Positions 46,590 through 54,402 of a stretch of 64,000 bases of DNA are shown here, piece after piece (the stretch's first letter is position 1; each line of letters starts with the position of its first letter). The translations under genes and the position numbers were made by a program. Source of the stretch: an uncultured Lachnospiraceae bacterium (GTDB taxonomy: Bacteria; Bacillota; Clostridia; Lachnospirales; Lachnospiraceae); contig UQWA01000008.1 of NCBI GenBank assembly GCA_900544685.1, positions 1 to 64,000 on the forward strand, given 5' to 3'. The notes beneath the pieces are model-generated. The model saw only the letters and a program-made list of their open reading frames with translations. It did no database searches and was not told the origin of the DNA.

Positions 46590-47351
46590 ATGCGTCAGAT
46601 TGCATGTTTTATTCCAAAATGGCTGGAGACATTACCACAGGATCATGATATGAAACAGCAGCTTATCCAGATTTTAAAGGAACAGTTAAAAGACGGGGAG
46701 AAAGGAGACTGGCAGAGTGATTTCCTGAAAAAGATAAAAAGTCTGGATTTTGTAAAAAATGTTTTTATTGAAGAAGAACAGGAAGAGGAAATCCTGCGGG
46801 TTCAGATTGCAGTAAAAGAAGAATATTATTATACGATGCTTTCAGAACTGTCCGGAATCACCATCGACGGAGAATACCAGTTAATATCATTGATGCGGGA
46901 ACTCTGTGAACAGAAAAGGGAATATGAAGCTGTACAGGATGCCATGAAATCGGTGAGAGAAACGGGATATGGAGTTATTCTTCCGTCCAGGGAAGATATC
47001 CACTGGGAAGAACCGGTAAGAACCCACAGCGGTAACCGATACGGGGTAAAAATGAAGGCGGCGAGTCCGACCATTCATTTGATTAAGGCAGAGATTGATA
47101 CAGAGATTTCTCCAATTGTAGGAAGCGAGAGTCAGGCAGATGACCTGATTGAATATATCCGCAGCGAAACGCGGGAATCGGAAGGAATCTGGGAAATTAA
47201 TATATTTGGCAAAACTGTTGAACAGCTTCTTAAAGAAGAAATGGCAGTAAAACTGAACCAGTTTGGAGAAGAAAGCAGGCAGAAACTTCAGAAGGTCATT
47301 GGCAGAGTGCTGGATGAAAATAAAAACGGAATGATTTGTCTTATTATATAA
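46590..47351 (+). CDS. SpoIVA-like protein lacking the ATPase domain
   Basis: 253 residues. The sequence matches the middle and C-terminal domains of the spore coat basement protein SpoIVA: LPQDHDMKQQLI..., then EYYYTMLSELSGITIDGEYQLISLMREL, RETGYGVILPSREDI, PTIHLIKAEIDTEISPIVGSE, IWEINIFGKTVEQL, and a C-terminal GMICLII close to the conserved end. Whole SpoIVA is about 490 residues; the N-terminal P-loop ATPase that drives polymerisation is absent. The gene has its own strong ribosome site and start, so it is not simply a broken gene. A full spoIVA may lie elsewhere. Confidence 0.85.
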   Translation: MRQIACFIPKWLETLPQDHDMKQQLIQILKEQLKDGEKGDWQSDFLKKIKSLDFVKNVFIEEEQEEEILRVQIAVKEEYYYTMLSELSGITIDGEYQLISLMRELCEQKREYEAVQDAMKSVRETGYGVILPSREDIHWEEPVRTHSGNRYGVKMKAASPTIHLIKAEIDTEISPIVGSESQADDLIEYIRSETRESEGIWEINIFGKTVEQLLKEEMAVKLNQFGEESRQKLQKVIGRVLDENKNGMICLII

Positions 47352-47422
47352 GAAAATGTCCTTATTTTGCATGTAAATACCAGAAAACAGAGAAAAAAGC
47401 AATATATAATATGTCACATATG

Positions 47423-47451
47423 TTGACAGTTATATGAAAAAGACCTATAAT
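47423..47451 (+). promoter_or_regulatory. Consensus promoter of the wall-binding protein gene
   Basis: TTGACA (47423-47428), 17-nt spacer, TATAAT (47446-47451): a perfect sigma-A type promoter 75 nt before the start codon. Confidence 0.9.
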
Positions 47452-47525
47452 TAACACGTATTTTTAATATATTTGTAACAAAATTGGACTGCATTACAGC
47501 AGTACATAAGGGAGGAAGAAAAAAC

Positions 47526-48767
47526 ATGAAGAACAGAAAAAAAGGCATTCTGGTAACCGTACTTCTGTTGTTGGTACTGATGTGTCTTCCGGTTCAGGCA
47601 AAAACAAAGACTGGCTTTCAGACAACGAAGAATGGTACAATCCGGTATTATGGTGCCGACGGAAAAATGGTCAAGGGAACCTGGTTTAAAGTAAAACGGC
47701 AGAGTTACTATGCAAAACCAGATGGAAGCCTTGCAACAGGTCTGACAAAGATCAAAAAGAAATGGTATTATTTTAATAAATCTGGAGCCAATAAAAGAGG
47801 CTGGATTACAATAAAGGGAAAAAAATACTATTTTATCAGTACATCCAAGGCAGCAGCTACTGGATTATTTACCTTTAAGAATAAAAAGACGTACTATTTT
47901 GACAAAAATGGTGTTCTTCAGACTGGATGGGTAACGATAGGGGATAATGATTATTATTTCAAAGAGCATATGCGTGTGGGATGGATTAATATAGGCTCTG
48001 ATAAGTATTACTGTATCAAATCTTCTCCGAGAAGAGGACAGAAAGCTACAGGAGTATTCTCTGTCAAAGGAAAACTTTACTATTTTGATCCTGATGATGG
48101 AACACTTCAGACAAATACAAAAGTAGAATATAATGACCGGACTTATACGGTAGATGCCCAGGGAGTGTGCACTGTTGTGCCGGAAGACAATACTCCGTCT
48201 GAAGATATGTTGTTTTTCCTGAGATTTGAATCAGGTTCTTCAGCTTACAATCAGACAGGTGGAGACCATGGATGTGCCTGTGGAGCATATCAGTTTGATT
48301 ATCGTTATTCTCTTAAGCCGTTTATTAATTATGCATACAGAGAAAATCCACTGGTTTGCAAAGAATTTAAGCCATTTTTAAAACTCAGCGGATCACAGCT
48401 TAAGAGCAACAAAAAGTTTTATAAAGCATGGCATCAGGTGTACAAACGTAACAAAAAGACTTTTTCTGCACTGCAGGATACTTATGCAAGAATCAATTAT
48501 TATGACAATGTTGAACGAAGACTTCAGCTCACAGGAATTGATATTGCGTCCAGATCGGACGTAGTAAAAGGGGCTGTGTTCAGTTATTCTATTCAGCATG
48601 GTATGACAAGTGCGATCAATGCGGTAAAGGCAATTAAACCAAAGAGTGCAATGTCAGATGCAACTTTTCTGAAAAAACTTTATAATTACCGAAAGAAGTC
48701 TTTCCCATTATATGCAAGCCGTTATACACAGGAATATAAGCTGGCAATCAACGTTCTGAAGCAGTAA
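47526..48767 (+). CDS. Secreted cell-wall-binding repeat protein with C-terminal lysozyme-like domain
   Basis: 413 residues from the ATG at 47526 (GGGAGG about 10 nt upstream). The signal peptide spans about 1-26 (GILVTVLLLLVLMCLPVQAK). Six or so choline/glucan-binding type repeats fill about 38-215 (GWITIKGKKYYF, GWVTIGDNDYYF). The C-terminal domain (about 225-413) starts FFLRFESGSSAYNQTGGDHGCACGAYQFD, with a Glu in a position like the catalytic acid of muramidase-type domains. Wall lysis is inferred. A strong promoter and terminator flank this single gene. Confidence 0.78.
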   Translation: MKNRKKGILVTVLLLLVLMCLPVQAKTKTGFQTTKNGTIRYYGADGKMVKGTWFKVKRQSYYAKPDGSLATGLTKIKKKWYYFNKSGANKRGWITIKGKKYYFISTSKAAATGLFTFKNKKTYYFDKNGVLQTGWVTIGDNDYYFKEHMRVGWINIGSDKYYCIKSSPRRGQKATGVFSVKGKLYYFDPDDGTLQTNTKVEYNDRTYTVDAQGVCTVVPEDNTPSEDMLFFLRFESGSSAYNQTGGDHGCACGAYQFDYRYSLKPFINYAYRENPLVCKEFKPFLKLSGSQLKSNKKFYKAWHQVYKRNKKTFSALQDTYARINYYDNVERRLQLTGIDIASRSDVVKGAVFSYSIQHGMTSAINAVKAIKPKSAMSDATFLKKLYNYRKKSFPLYASRYTQEYKLAINVLKQ

Positions 48768-48773
48768 AATGTT

Positions 48774-48815
48774 AATACCTCTGTTACCCGTTTACGGTGA
48801 CAGGGGTATTTTTTT
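48774..48815 (+). terminator. Intrinsic terminator after the wall-binding protein gene
   Basis: AATACCTCTGTTACC (48774-48788) pairs with GGTGACAGGGGTATT (48796-48810), followed by a T run. Confidence 0.9.
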
Positions 48816-48841
48816 CCATATTTGCAGAACCTGGATAACGC

Positions 48842-48870
48842 TTGACACATGCCTGTGAGTTTTCTATAAT
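48842..48870 (+). promoter_or_regulatory. Consensus promoter of the cob operon
   Basis: TTGACA (48842-48847), 17-nt spacer, TATAAT (48865-48870), 27 nt before cobT. The leader is too short for a cobalamin riboswitch. Confidence 0.9.
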
Positions 48871-48897
48871 AAAAAAGATAATCAGGGGGATAAAAGT

Positions 48898-49947
48898 ATG
48901 AAAATTAACAATAAAGAATACAAAATTACACCAGTAGACAAAAAGGCAGAGGTACTGTGCCAGAAGAGATGGGACAGCATTGCAAAACCATTACACAGTC
49001 TTGGAAAGATGGAGGATTATCTGGTACAGACAGCAGGAATTACCGGGGACGCCAATGTGAAGTTTGATAAAAAGACACTTATTGTTATGTGTGCAGATAA
49101 TGGTGTAGTAGCGGAGGGAGTTACCCAGTCTGAACAGAATGTAACGGCAATTGTATCTGAGAACTTTCTTTCAGATAAGGCAACGGCGGCGATTCTCTGC
49201 AAGAAGACAGGAGCGGAGATTTTTCCGATTGATATCGGAATAGCTGTGGATACGAAGCTGGAGAATCATAAGATTGCCTATGGAACCAGGAATATGGCAA
49301 AGGAACCAGCCATGACCAGAGAAGAGGCGGAGCGTGCCATGGAAGTGGGCATTCAGAAGGTGGCAGAACTGGCTGGAAAGGGGTATAAGATTATAGCTAC
49401 CGGAGAAATGGGAATTGGCAATACAACTACGAGCAGTGCACTGGCATCTTATTTTCTGAATGAAGACGTGGAGAAAATGACAGGACGCGGAGCTGGTCTT
49501 ACCAGTAAAGCACTGGAAAAGAAGATTGCGGTGGTACGAAAGGCCATACAGGATTACAGCCCGTCATTTACGGATGCGGTTGATGCACTGGCGGCACTGG
49601 GAGGATTTGATATCGCGGGTCTTGTGGGCGTCTTTATCGGTGGAGCCATTTATCATGTTCCGATTGTCATGGATGGATTCATTTCTACTACAGCTGCGCT
49701 GACTGCTACCCGGATTTGCCCGGAATGTGCAGATTATATCATGGCTTCACATGTATCCAGAGAACCGGCGGCAGAAAAGATCTTGGCAGCTTTGGGAAAA
49801 GAAGCGGCGCTTCACTGCGATATGTGTCTGGGCGAAGGAACCGGAGCGGTGACTCTGTTCCCGATTTTAGATCTTGCAGTTGAGATCTATGAACAGATGA
49901 GCACATTTGAGGACATTGACATTGAAGCGTATGTGGAACTGAAGTAG
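48898..49947 (+). CDS. cobT: Nicotinate-nucleotide-dimethylbenzimidazole phosphoribosyltransferase
   Basis: 349 residues. The CobT signature blocks MCADNGVVAEGVTQ, GEMGIGNTTTSSA and LGEGTGAV are present, with the catalytic Glu near the C-terminus. It makes alpha-ribazole phosphate for the lower ligand of cobalamin. AGGGGG lies before the ATG. cobU follows after 8 nt. Confidence 0.96.
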   Translation: MKINNKEYKITPVDKKAEVLCQKRWDSIAKPLHSLGKMEDYLVQTAGITGDANVKFDKKTLIVMCADNGVVAEGVTQSEQNVTAIVSENFLSDKATAAILCKKTGAEIFPIDIGIAVDTKLENHKIAYGTRNMAKEPAMTREEAERAMEVGIQKVAELAGKGYKIIATGEMGIGNTTTSSALASYFLNEDVEKMTGRGAGLTSKALEKKIAVVRKAIQDYSPSFTDAVDALAALGGFDIAGLVGVFIGGAIYHVPIVMDGFISTTAALTATRICPECADYIMASHVSREPAAEKILAALGKEAALHCDMCLGEGTGAVTLFPILDLAVEIYEQMSTFEDIDIEAYVELK

Positions 49948-49955
49948 GTAACATT

Positions 49956-50477
49956 ATGATGATAGTAGTGACTGGTGGCAGCGGCAGCGGAAAATCTGCT
50001 TATGCAGAAAAACAGATTTTGCAGTTTGGAGAGATGCCGCGCTATTATATAGCAACAATGGAAAACCGAGATGCTGAGAGTCAGAAACGCGTTGACCGGC
50101 ATCGGGCAATGAGGGCAGATAAGAAGTTTGTTACGGTGGAATGCCCTTATGATCTGCAGGAAATACAGTTGGAAAAGGCGGGAGCAGTCTTGCTTGAATG
50201 TATGTCGAATCTGGTAGCAAATGAACTGTTTGTCAAAGATGGCATGGCACATATGGAGCAGACAATGGAAAAGATTGTGAAGGGAATTCAAAGACTGAAA
50301 GCACAGTGCAGACACCTTGTCGTAGTTACCAATGAAGTGTTTTCTGATGGACTGCAGTACGATGAATGGACCGGAGAGTATATTCGCTGTATCGGAATGG
50401 TGAATCAGCATCTGAGCGAACTGGCAGATCAGGTAGTGGAAGTTGTTTATACGATTCCAGTCATGCAGAAAGGATGA
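49956..50477 (+). CDS. cobU: Adenosylcobinamide kinase/guanylyltransferase
   Basis: 173 residues. The P-loop is GGSGSGKSAYAE, then YIATMENRDAESQKRVDRH with the His that is guanylylated in CobU, and the LLECMSN segment. The C-terminal VTNEVFSDGLQ is degenerate relative to the usual VSNEVGxGIVP. The enzyme phosphorylates adenosylcobinamide and adds GMP. A second ATG at 49959 is equally plausible as start. It overlaps nothing; cobS follows 3 nt later. Confidence 0.92.
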   Translation: MMIVVTGGSGSGKSAYAEKQILQFGEMPRYYIATMENRDAESQKRVDRHRAMRADKKFVTVECPYDLQEIQLEKAGAVLLECMSNLVANELFVKDGMAHMEQTMEKIVKGIQRLKAQCRHLVVVTNEVFSDGLQYDEWTGEYIRCIGMVNQHLSELADQVVEVVYTIPVMQKG

Positions 50478-50480
50478 GTT

Positions 50481-51245
50481 ATGAATCTGATATATAATCT
50501 GATCATTGCATTTGCTATGTATTCTAAGATTCCCATGCCTCATATAGACTGGACGAAGGAGAGAATGCGTTATGTGTTCTGCTTTTTCCCGGTTATTGGC
50601 ATGGTGATTGGTATTGCAATGGTACTTTGGGAAAAATACGGCATGCTGCTGACAGGGAATGAAGATTTCCATACGGCGGTACTGATTTTGATTCCGGTGA
50701 TCATTACAGGAGGAATTCATTTTGATGGATTTCTGGATACCTGTGATGCTCTGAGCTCTTATAAGACGATGGAAGAAAAACTGGAGATCCTGAAGGACTC
50801 CCATGCAGGGGCATTTGCCATATTGATGGGATGTTGCTATTTTGTACTGGATTACGGAGTATTCCATGCGGTTGACATGCGTGCCATGCGTCTTTTGGCA
50901 GTTGGGTATGTATTGTCCAGATCCCTGAGCGGACTAGCCATCGTAGCCTTTCAAAAAGCCAGAAAAAGCGGACTTGCGGCAACTTTTTCTGATTCAGCAC
51001 AGAAGAAGACGGTGGCAATAACTATGATCGTTTATATTGTGGCATGTGCTGCAGTGATGATCGTGACAGAACCGGTTGTGGGTACGATCTGTTTTCTCAC
51101 AGCAATTCTGGTATTTATGTGGTATCGCTTTATGTCATATGGAAAGTTTGGCGGAATCACCGGAGACCTGGCAGGATTTTTCCTTCAGGTGTGTGAACTG
51201 ATAATGGCTGTAGTGACTGTGACAGCAATACATTTGATAGGGTAA
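50481..51245 (+). CDS. cobS: Adenosylcobinamide-GDP ribazoletransferase
   Basis: 254 residues, about six membrane helices. The conserved GGIHFDGFLDTCDALSSYKTMEEKLEILKDSHAGAFA block carries the metal-binding Asp residues, and SKIPMPHIDW is the usual N-terminus. It joins adenosylcobinamide-GDP to alpha-ribazole phosphate in the membrane. Confidence 0.95.
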   Translation: MNLIYNLIIAFAMYSKIPMPHIDWTKERMRYVFCFFPVIGMVIGIAMVLWEKYGMLLTGNEDFHTAVLILIPVIITGGIHFDGFLDTCDALSSYKTMEEKLEILKDSHAGAFAILMGCCYFVLDYGVFHAVDMRAMRLLAVGYVLSRSLSGLAIVAFQKARKSGLAATFSDSAQKKTVAITMIVYIVACAAVMIVTEPVVGTICFLTAILVFMWYRFMSYGKFGGITGDLAGFFLQVCELIMAVVTVTAIHLIG

Positions 51246-51249
51246 GAAA

Positions 51250-51645
51250 ATGGAATTAATCATAGGTGGAGCATATCAGGGTAAAAAAAATATAGCACAG
51301 AAGCTTTTCGGACTGAGGAATACAGATATTCTGGATGGAGAAAACTGTAAAATAGAAGATGCTTTTTCATGCAGGGCAGTCAGTGAATTTCATATGCTGA
51401 TCCGCAGAATAATGGAGCAACAGGAAAGCCCGGAAGATTTTTTTAAACATCTTAAGACGGAAAATCCGGAAGTCATCCTGATATCGAATGAGATTGGATA
51501 CGGTATAGTGCCGTTGGAGCGATTTGAACGGGACTGGAGAGAAAAGACTGGACGGATCTGTTGTCTGGCTGCACAGGAATCTGATCATGTGATTCGTGTA
51601 CTGGCTGGCAATCCGGTCTGTATTAAGGGAGAACAGATATGGTGA
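51250..51645 (+). CDS. Short CobU-like protein (second copy)
   Basis: 131 residues. The start has a P-loop IIGGAYQGKKNIA, and the C-terminal half has SNEIGYGIVPLERFERDWREKTGRICCLAAQESDHVIRVLAGNPV, the canonical CobU end that is degenerate in the cobU gene 1.3 kb upstream. The central YIATA...H segment with the guanylylated His is missing. It may be a degenerate paralogue or supply part of the activity. It overlaps the phosphatase gene by 7 nt. Confidence 0.8.
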   Translation: MELIIGGAYQGKKNIAQKLFGLRNTDILDGENCKIEDAFSCRAVSEFHMLIRRIMEQQESPEDFFKHLKTENPEVILISNEIGYGIVPLERFERDWREKTGRICCLAAQESDHVIRVLAGNPVCIKGEQIW

Positions 51646-52232
51646 TTTATCTGATACGGCATGGGATGACTGCCGGAAACCAGAAGAAACGATACATTGG
51701 CAGAACAGATGAGCCACTCTGCCAGGAAGGAAGAGAACGGCTGGAACAAATCAGGAAGTGCGCATTGTATGAAAGACCTGATCTGTTATATGTCAGTCCG
51801 ATGCTGCGCTGTCTTGAGACGGCGCAGATACTTTTTCCGGGAATGAAGCAGAGTGTTATTGCAGATTTTCGGGAATGCGATTTCGGAGAATTTGAGAATC
51901 AGAATTATCTGGAACTGGCAGGGAATGCCAATTATCAGAAATGGATTGACAGCAATGGTATGCTGCCTTTTCCGGGAGGCGAATCCAGAGAAGCGTTTCA
52001 GGCAAGAAGTGTAAAGATATTTGAAGATCTGGAACAATTCTGGAAATCAAACGGATATCAGAAGCAGATAGCGGCACTGGTTGTCCATGGCGGGACGATT
52101 ATGAGTATTCTGGAAAAGGTTGGTATACCAAACAGATCTTATTATGATTTTCAGGCAGGAAATGGTGAGGGATATCGCCTGGAAGGAGAAAATGGCAGCT
52201 ATCGTTACGAAAAGATTCATTATACGCAATAA
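51639..52232 (+). CDS. Histidine-phosphatase family protein, probable alpha-ribazole phosphatase
   Basis: 197 residues. The N-terminal LIRHGMTAGNQKKRYIGRTDEPL is the histidine-phosphatase catalytic motif with R and H, and a second catalytic His lies in VVHGGTIMSIL. Being the last cob gene, overlapping the CobU-like gene by 7 nt, points to CobC-type removal of phosphate from alpha-ribazole phosphate or from cobalamin phosphate; other phosphatase substrates cannot be excluded. Confidence 0.88.
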   Translation: MVIYLIRHGMTAGNQKKRYIGRTDEPLCQEGRERLEQIRKCALYERPDLLYVSPMLRCLETAQILFPGMKQSVIADFRECDFGEFENQNYLELAGNANYQKWIDSNGMLPFPGGESREAFQARSVKIFEDLEQFWKSNGYQKQIAALVVHGGTIMSILEKVGIPNRSYYDFQAGNGEGYRLEGENGSYRYEKIHYTQ

Positions 52233-52244
52233 TCGAACATATGG

Positions 52245-52273
52245 TTGATATTTGCGAAAAGTCGTGGTAAGAT
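52245..52273 (+). promoter_or_regulatory. Promoter of ruvAB
   Basis: TTGATA (52245-52250), 17-nt spacer, TAAGAT (52268-52273), 31 nt before ruvA. No LexA-like dyad is clear. Confidence 0.6.
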
Positions 52274-52304
52274 GATTTGATATCAAAAACAGGAGCAAAA
52301 GAAA

Positions 52305-52919
52305 ATGATTGCTTTTTTAAAAGGAAAAATTGAAGAACTGGAAGAGACGAAAGCGATCGTAGACGTGAATGGCGTGGGTTATGGGGTCTTTATTACCGGA
52401 CGGGATGCAAGTGTATTGTCAGGAAACAGAGAGACAATAAAACTGCATACTTATCTTCAGGTGAGAGAAGATGCCATGCAGTTATACGGTTTTCTGAAAA
52501 AAGATGACCTGCATGTATTCCGGCTTCTTCTTGGTGTGAATGGAATCGGACCAAGGGCAGCACTTGGAATTTTGTCAGCACTTTCAGCAAATGATATTCG
52601 TTTCGCAGTACTGGCAGGAGATGCCAAGGCTATTTCCCGGGCACCTGGAATAGGAGCCAAATCTGCACAGAAGATTATTCTGGAACTGAAGGATAAGTTT
52701 GATCTGCAGGAGACATTTGACAGTTCCCTGGCAGAAACGGAGAACGATACGGCAGTAACAGTCGGTGACCGACAGATACAGGATGAAGCGGTACAGGCAC
52801 TGGTAGCACTGGGATATCCGGCAGGAGAGTCACTGAAGGCAGTACGCAGCGTGCAGCAGACAGAGGATATGACAACAGAAGATCTTTTGAAAGCGGCGCT
52901 CAGGAATATGTCTTTTTAG
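52305..52919 (+). CDS. ruvA: Holliday junction branch migration protein RuvA
   Basis: 204 residues. The N-terminal OB-fold (MIAFLKGKIEEL ... DVNGVGYGV), the helix-hairpin-helix pair (LLGVNGIGPRAAL and RAPGIGAKSAQKI) and a small C-terminal domain that contacts RuvB (DEAVQALVALGY) are all present. It binds four-way junctions. ruvB follows 15 nt later. Confidence 0.97.
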   Translation: MIAFLKGKIEELEETKAIVDVNGVGYGVFITGRDASVLSGNRETIKLHTYLQVREDAMQLYGFLKKDDLHVFRLLLGVNGIGPRAALGILSALSANDIRFAVLAGDAKAISRAPGIGAKSAQKIILELKDKFDLQETFDSSLAETENDTAVTVGDRQIQDEAVQALVALGYPAGESLKAVRSVQQTEDMTTEDLLKAALRNMSF

Positions 52920-52934
52920 TTTTGGGAGAGTGGA

Positions 52935-53930
52935 ATGGATAGAAGAGTGATTCAAACAGAGATTTTGCCAGAAGATTCCCGTATTGAGACGAGTTTGCGC
53001 CCGAAGATGCTCAGAGATTACATTGGACAGGAAAAGGCAAAAAAGAATCTGAAGATCTATATTGAAGCAGCAAAGCAGAGGGGCGACTCTCTGGATCATG
53101 TATTGTTTTACGGACCTCCGGGTCTTGGAAAAACAACACTGGCGGGAATTATTGCCAATGAGATGGGCGTGAATATGAAGGTTACGTCCGGACCGGCGAT
53201 TGAGAAGCCGGGAGAGATGGCAGCTATTCTGAATAATCTTCAGGAAGGGGATGTCCTTTTTGTAGATGAGATCCATCGTCTGAACAGGCAGGTAGAGGAA
53301 GTACTGTATCCTGCCATGGAAGATTTTGCCATTGATATTATGATTGGAAAAGGCGCGGCGGCGCGATCAATCAGACTGGATCTTCCGAGATTTACACTGG
53401 TAGGAGCAACCACCAGAGCCGGTCTTCTTACAGCACCGCTTCGTGACCGTTTTGGCGTGATTCATCATCTGGAATTTTATACAGAAGAGGAGCTGACGAC
53501 GATTATCTGCAATTCAGCGAAGATTCTGGATGTGGAGATTGACCCGCAGGGAGCACTGGAACTGGCAAAGAGATCCAGAGGAACACCGAGACTGGCAAAC
53601 CGTCTTCTGAAAAGAGTCCGGGATTTTGCCCAGGTGAAATACGATGGAAGGATTACGAAGGAGACGGCAACCCTTGCGCTGGATCTGTTGGAGGTGGATA
53701 CTTACGGACTGGATGTGACAGACCGAAATCTTTTAACCACTATGATAGAGAAGTTTCAGGGTGGTCCGGTCGGACTGGACACCCTTGCGGCAACCATCGG
53801 GGAAGACTCTGGTACCATAGAGGATGTTTATGAACCTTATCTGCTAAAGAAGGGATTTCTGATACGTACACCGAGAGGAAGAGTAGCAACAGAGAAAGCT
53901 TATCATCATCTGGGGTTGCAATTCCAGTAG
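52935..53930 (+). CDS. ruvB: Holliday junction helicase RuvB
   Basis: 331 residues. AAA+ core with Walker A GPPGLGKTT, Walker B FVDEIHRL, sensor 1 GATTRAG and the arginine finger region TAPLRDRF; a winged-helix C-terminal domain ends in RTPRGRVAT. It pumps DNA through the RuvA-bound junction. Confidence 0.98.
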   Translation: MDRRVIQTEILPEDSRIETSLRPKMLRDYIGQEKAKKNLKIYIEAAKQRGDSLDHVLFYGPPGLGKTTLAGIIANEMGVNMKVTSGPAIEKPGEMAAILNNLQEGDVLFVDEIHRLNRQVEEVLYPAMEDFAIDIMIGKGAAARSIRLDLPRFTLVGATTRAGLLTAPLRDRFGVIHHLEFYTEEELTTIICNSAKILDVEIDPQGALELAKRSRGTPRLANRLLKRVRDFAQVKYDGRITKETATLALDLLEVDTYGLDVTDRNLLTTMIEKFQGGPVGLDTLAATIGEDSGTIEDVYEPYLLKKGFLIRTPRGRVATEKAYHHLGLQFQ

Positions 53931-53972
53931 AAGTCCGCTATACTGATGCTATACAAATGAGGAGGAAGTGCT

Positions 53973-54299
53973 ATGTCAGCGAAGAACCGCACAGAAGTGG
54001 TCATTAATGGCCAGATCTTTGTGATCAGTGGTTATGAAAGTGAAGAATATATTCAGAAGGTTGGCTATTATCTGAACAATAAGCTGACTGAGATTCAGAA
54101 GCTGGAGAGTTACAAGCGTCAGTCCAATGATATGAAGAGTATCCTGGTTCAGCTTAATATCGCAGATGATTATTTCAAGGCAAAGAAGCAGGCTGAGGTG
54201 CTGGAGGATGGGATCGCTTCCAGAGATAAGGAGATCTTTGATCTGAAGCATAGTCTGATCGACATGCAGCGTCAACTGGATGATTTGAAGAAAAAATAA
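53973..54299 (+). CDS. zapA: Cell division protein ZapA
   Basis: 108 residues with GAGGAGG upstream. The N-terminal globular part (VVINGQIFVISGYESEEYIQKVG) and the C-terminal coiled coil match Firmicutes ZapA. It bundles FtsZ filaments at mid-cell. The terminator at 54304 follows directly. Confidence 0.9.
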   Translation: MSAKNRTEVVINGQIFVISGYESEEYIQKVGYYLNNKLTEIQKLESYKRQSNDMKSILVQLNIADDYFKAKKQAEVLEDGIASRDKEIFDLKHSLIDMQRQLDDLKKK

Positions 54300-54303
54300 A
54301 CAC

Positions 54304-54347
54304 AGGCTGCAGAATCCTGTAAGAAGGGATTACGGCAGCCTTCTTTT
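54304..54347 (+). terminator. Intrinsic terminator after zapA
   Basis: AGGCTGC (54304-54310) pairs with GCAGCCT (54335-54341), with an inner AATCC/GGATT helix, followed by TCTTTTT. Confidence 0.85.
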
Positions 54348-54402
54348 TATAATGAGTTCATGCAGGAACTGCATTCCTGCAGCCGTGGAAAGGATTACGT
54401 GA

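Noticed and set aside
48775..48897. Cobalamin riboswitch before the cob operon
   Set aside because: Only a terminator, a consensus promoter and a 27-nt gap to cobT are present; there is no room for a B12 box structure.
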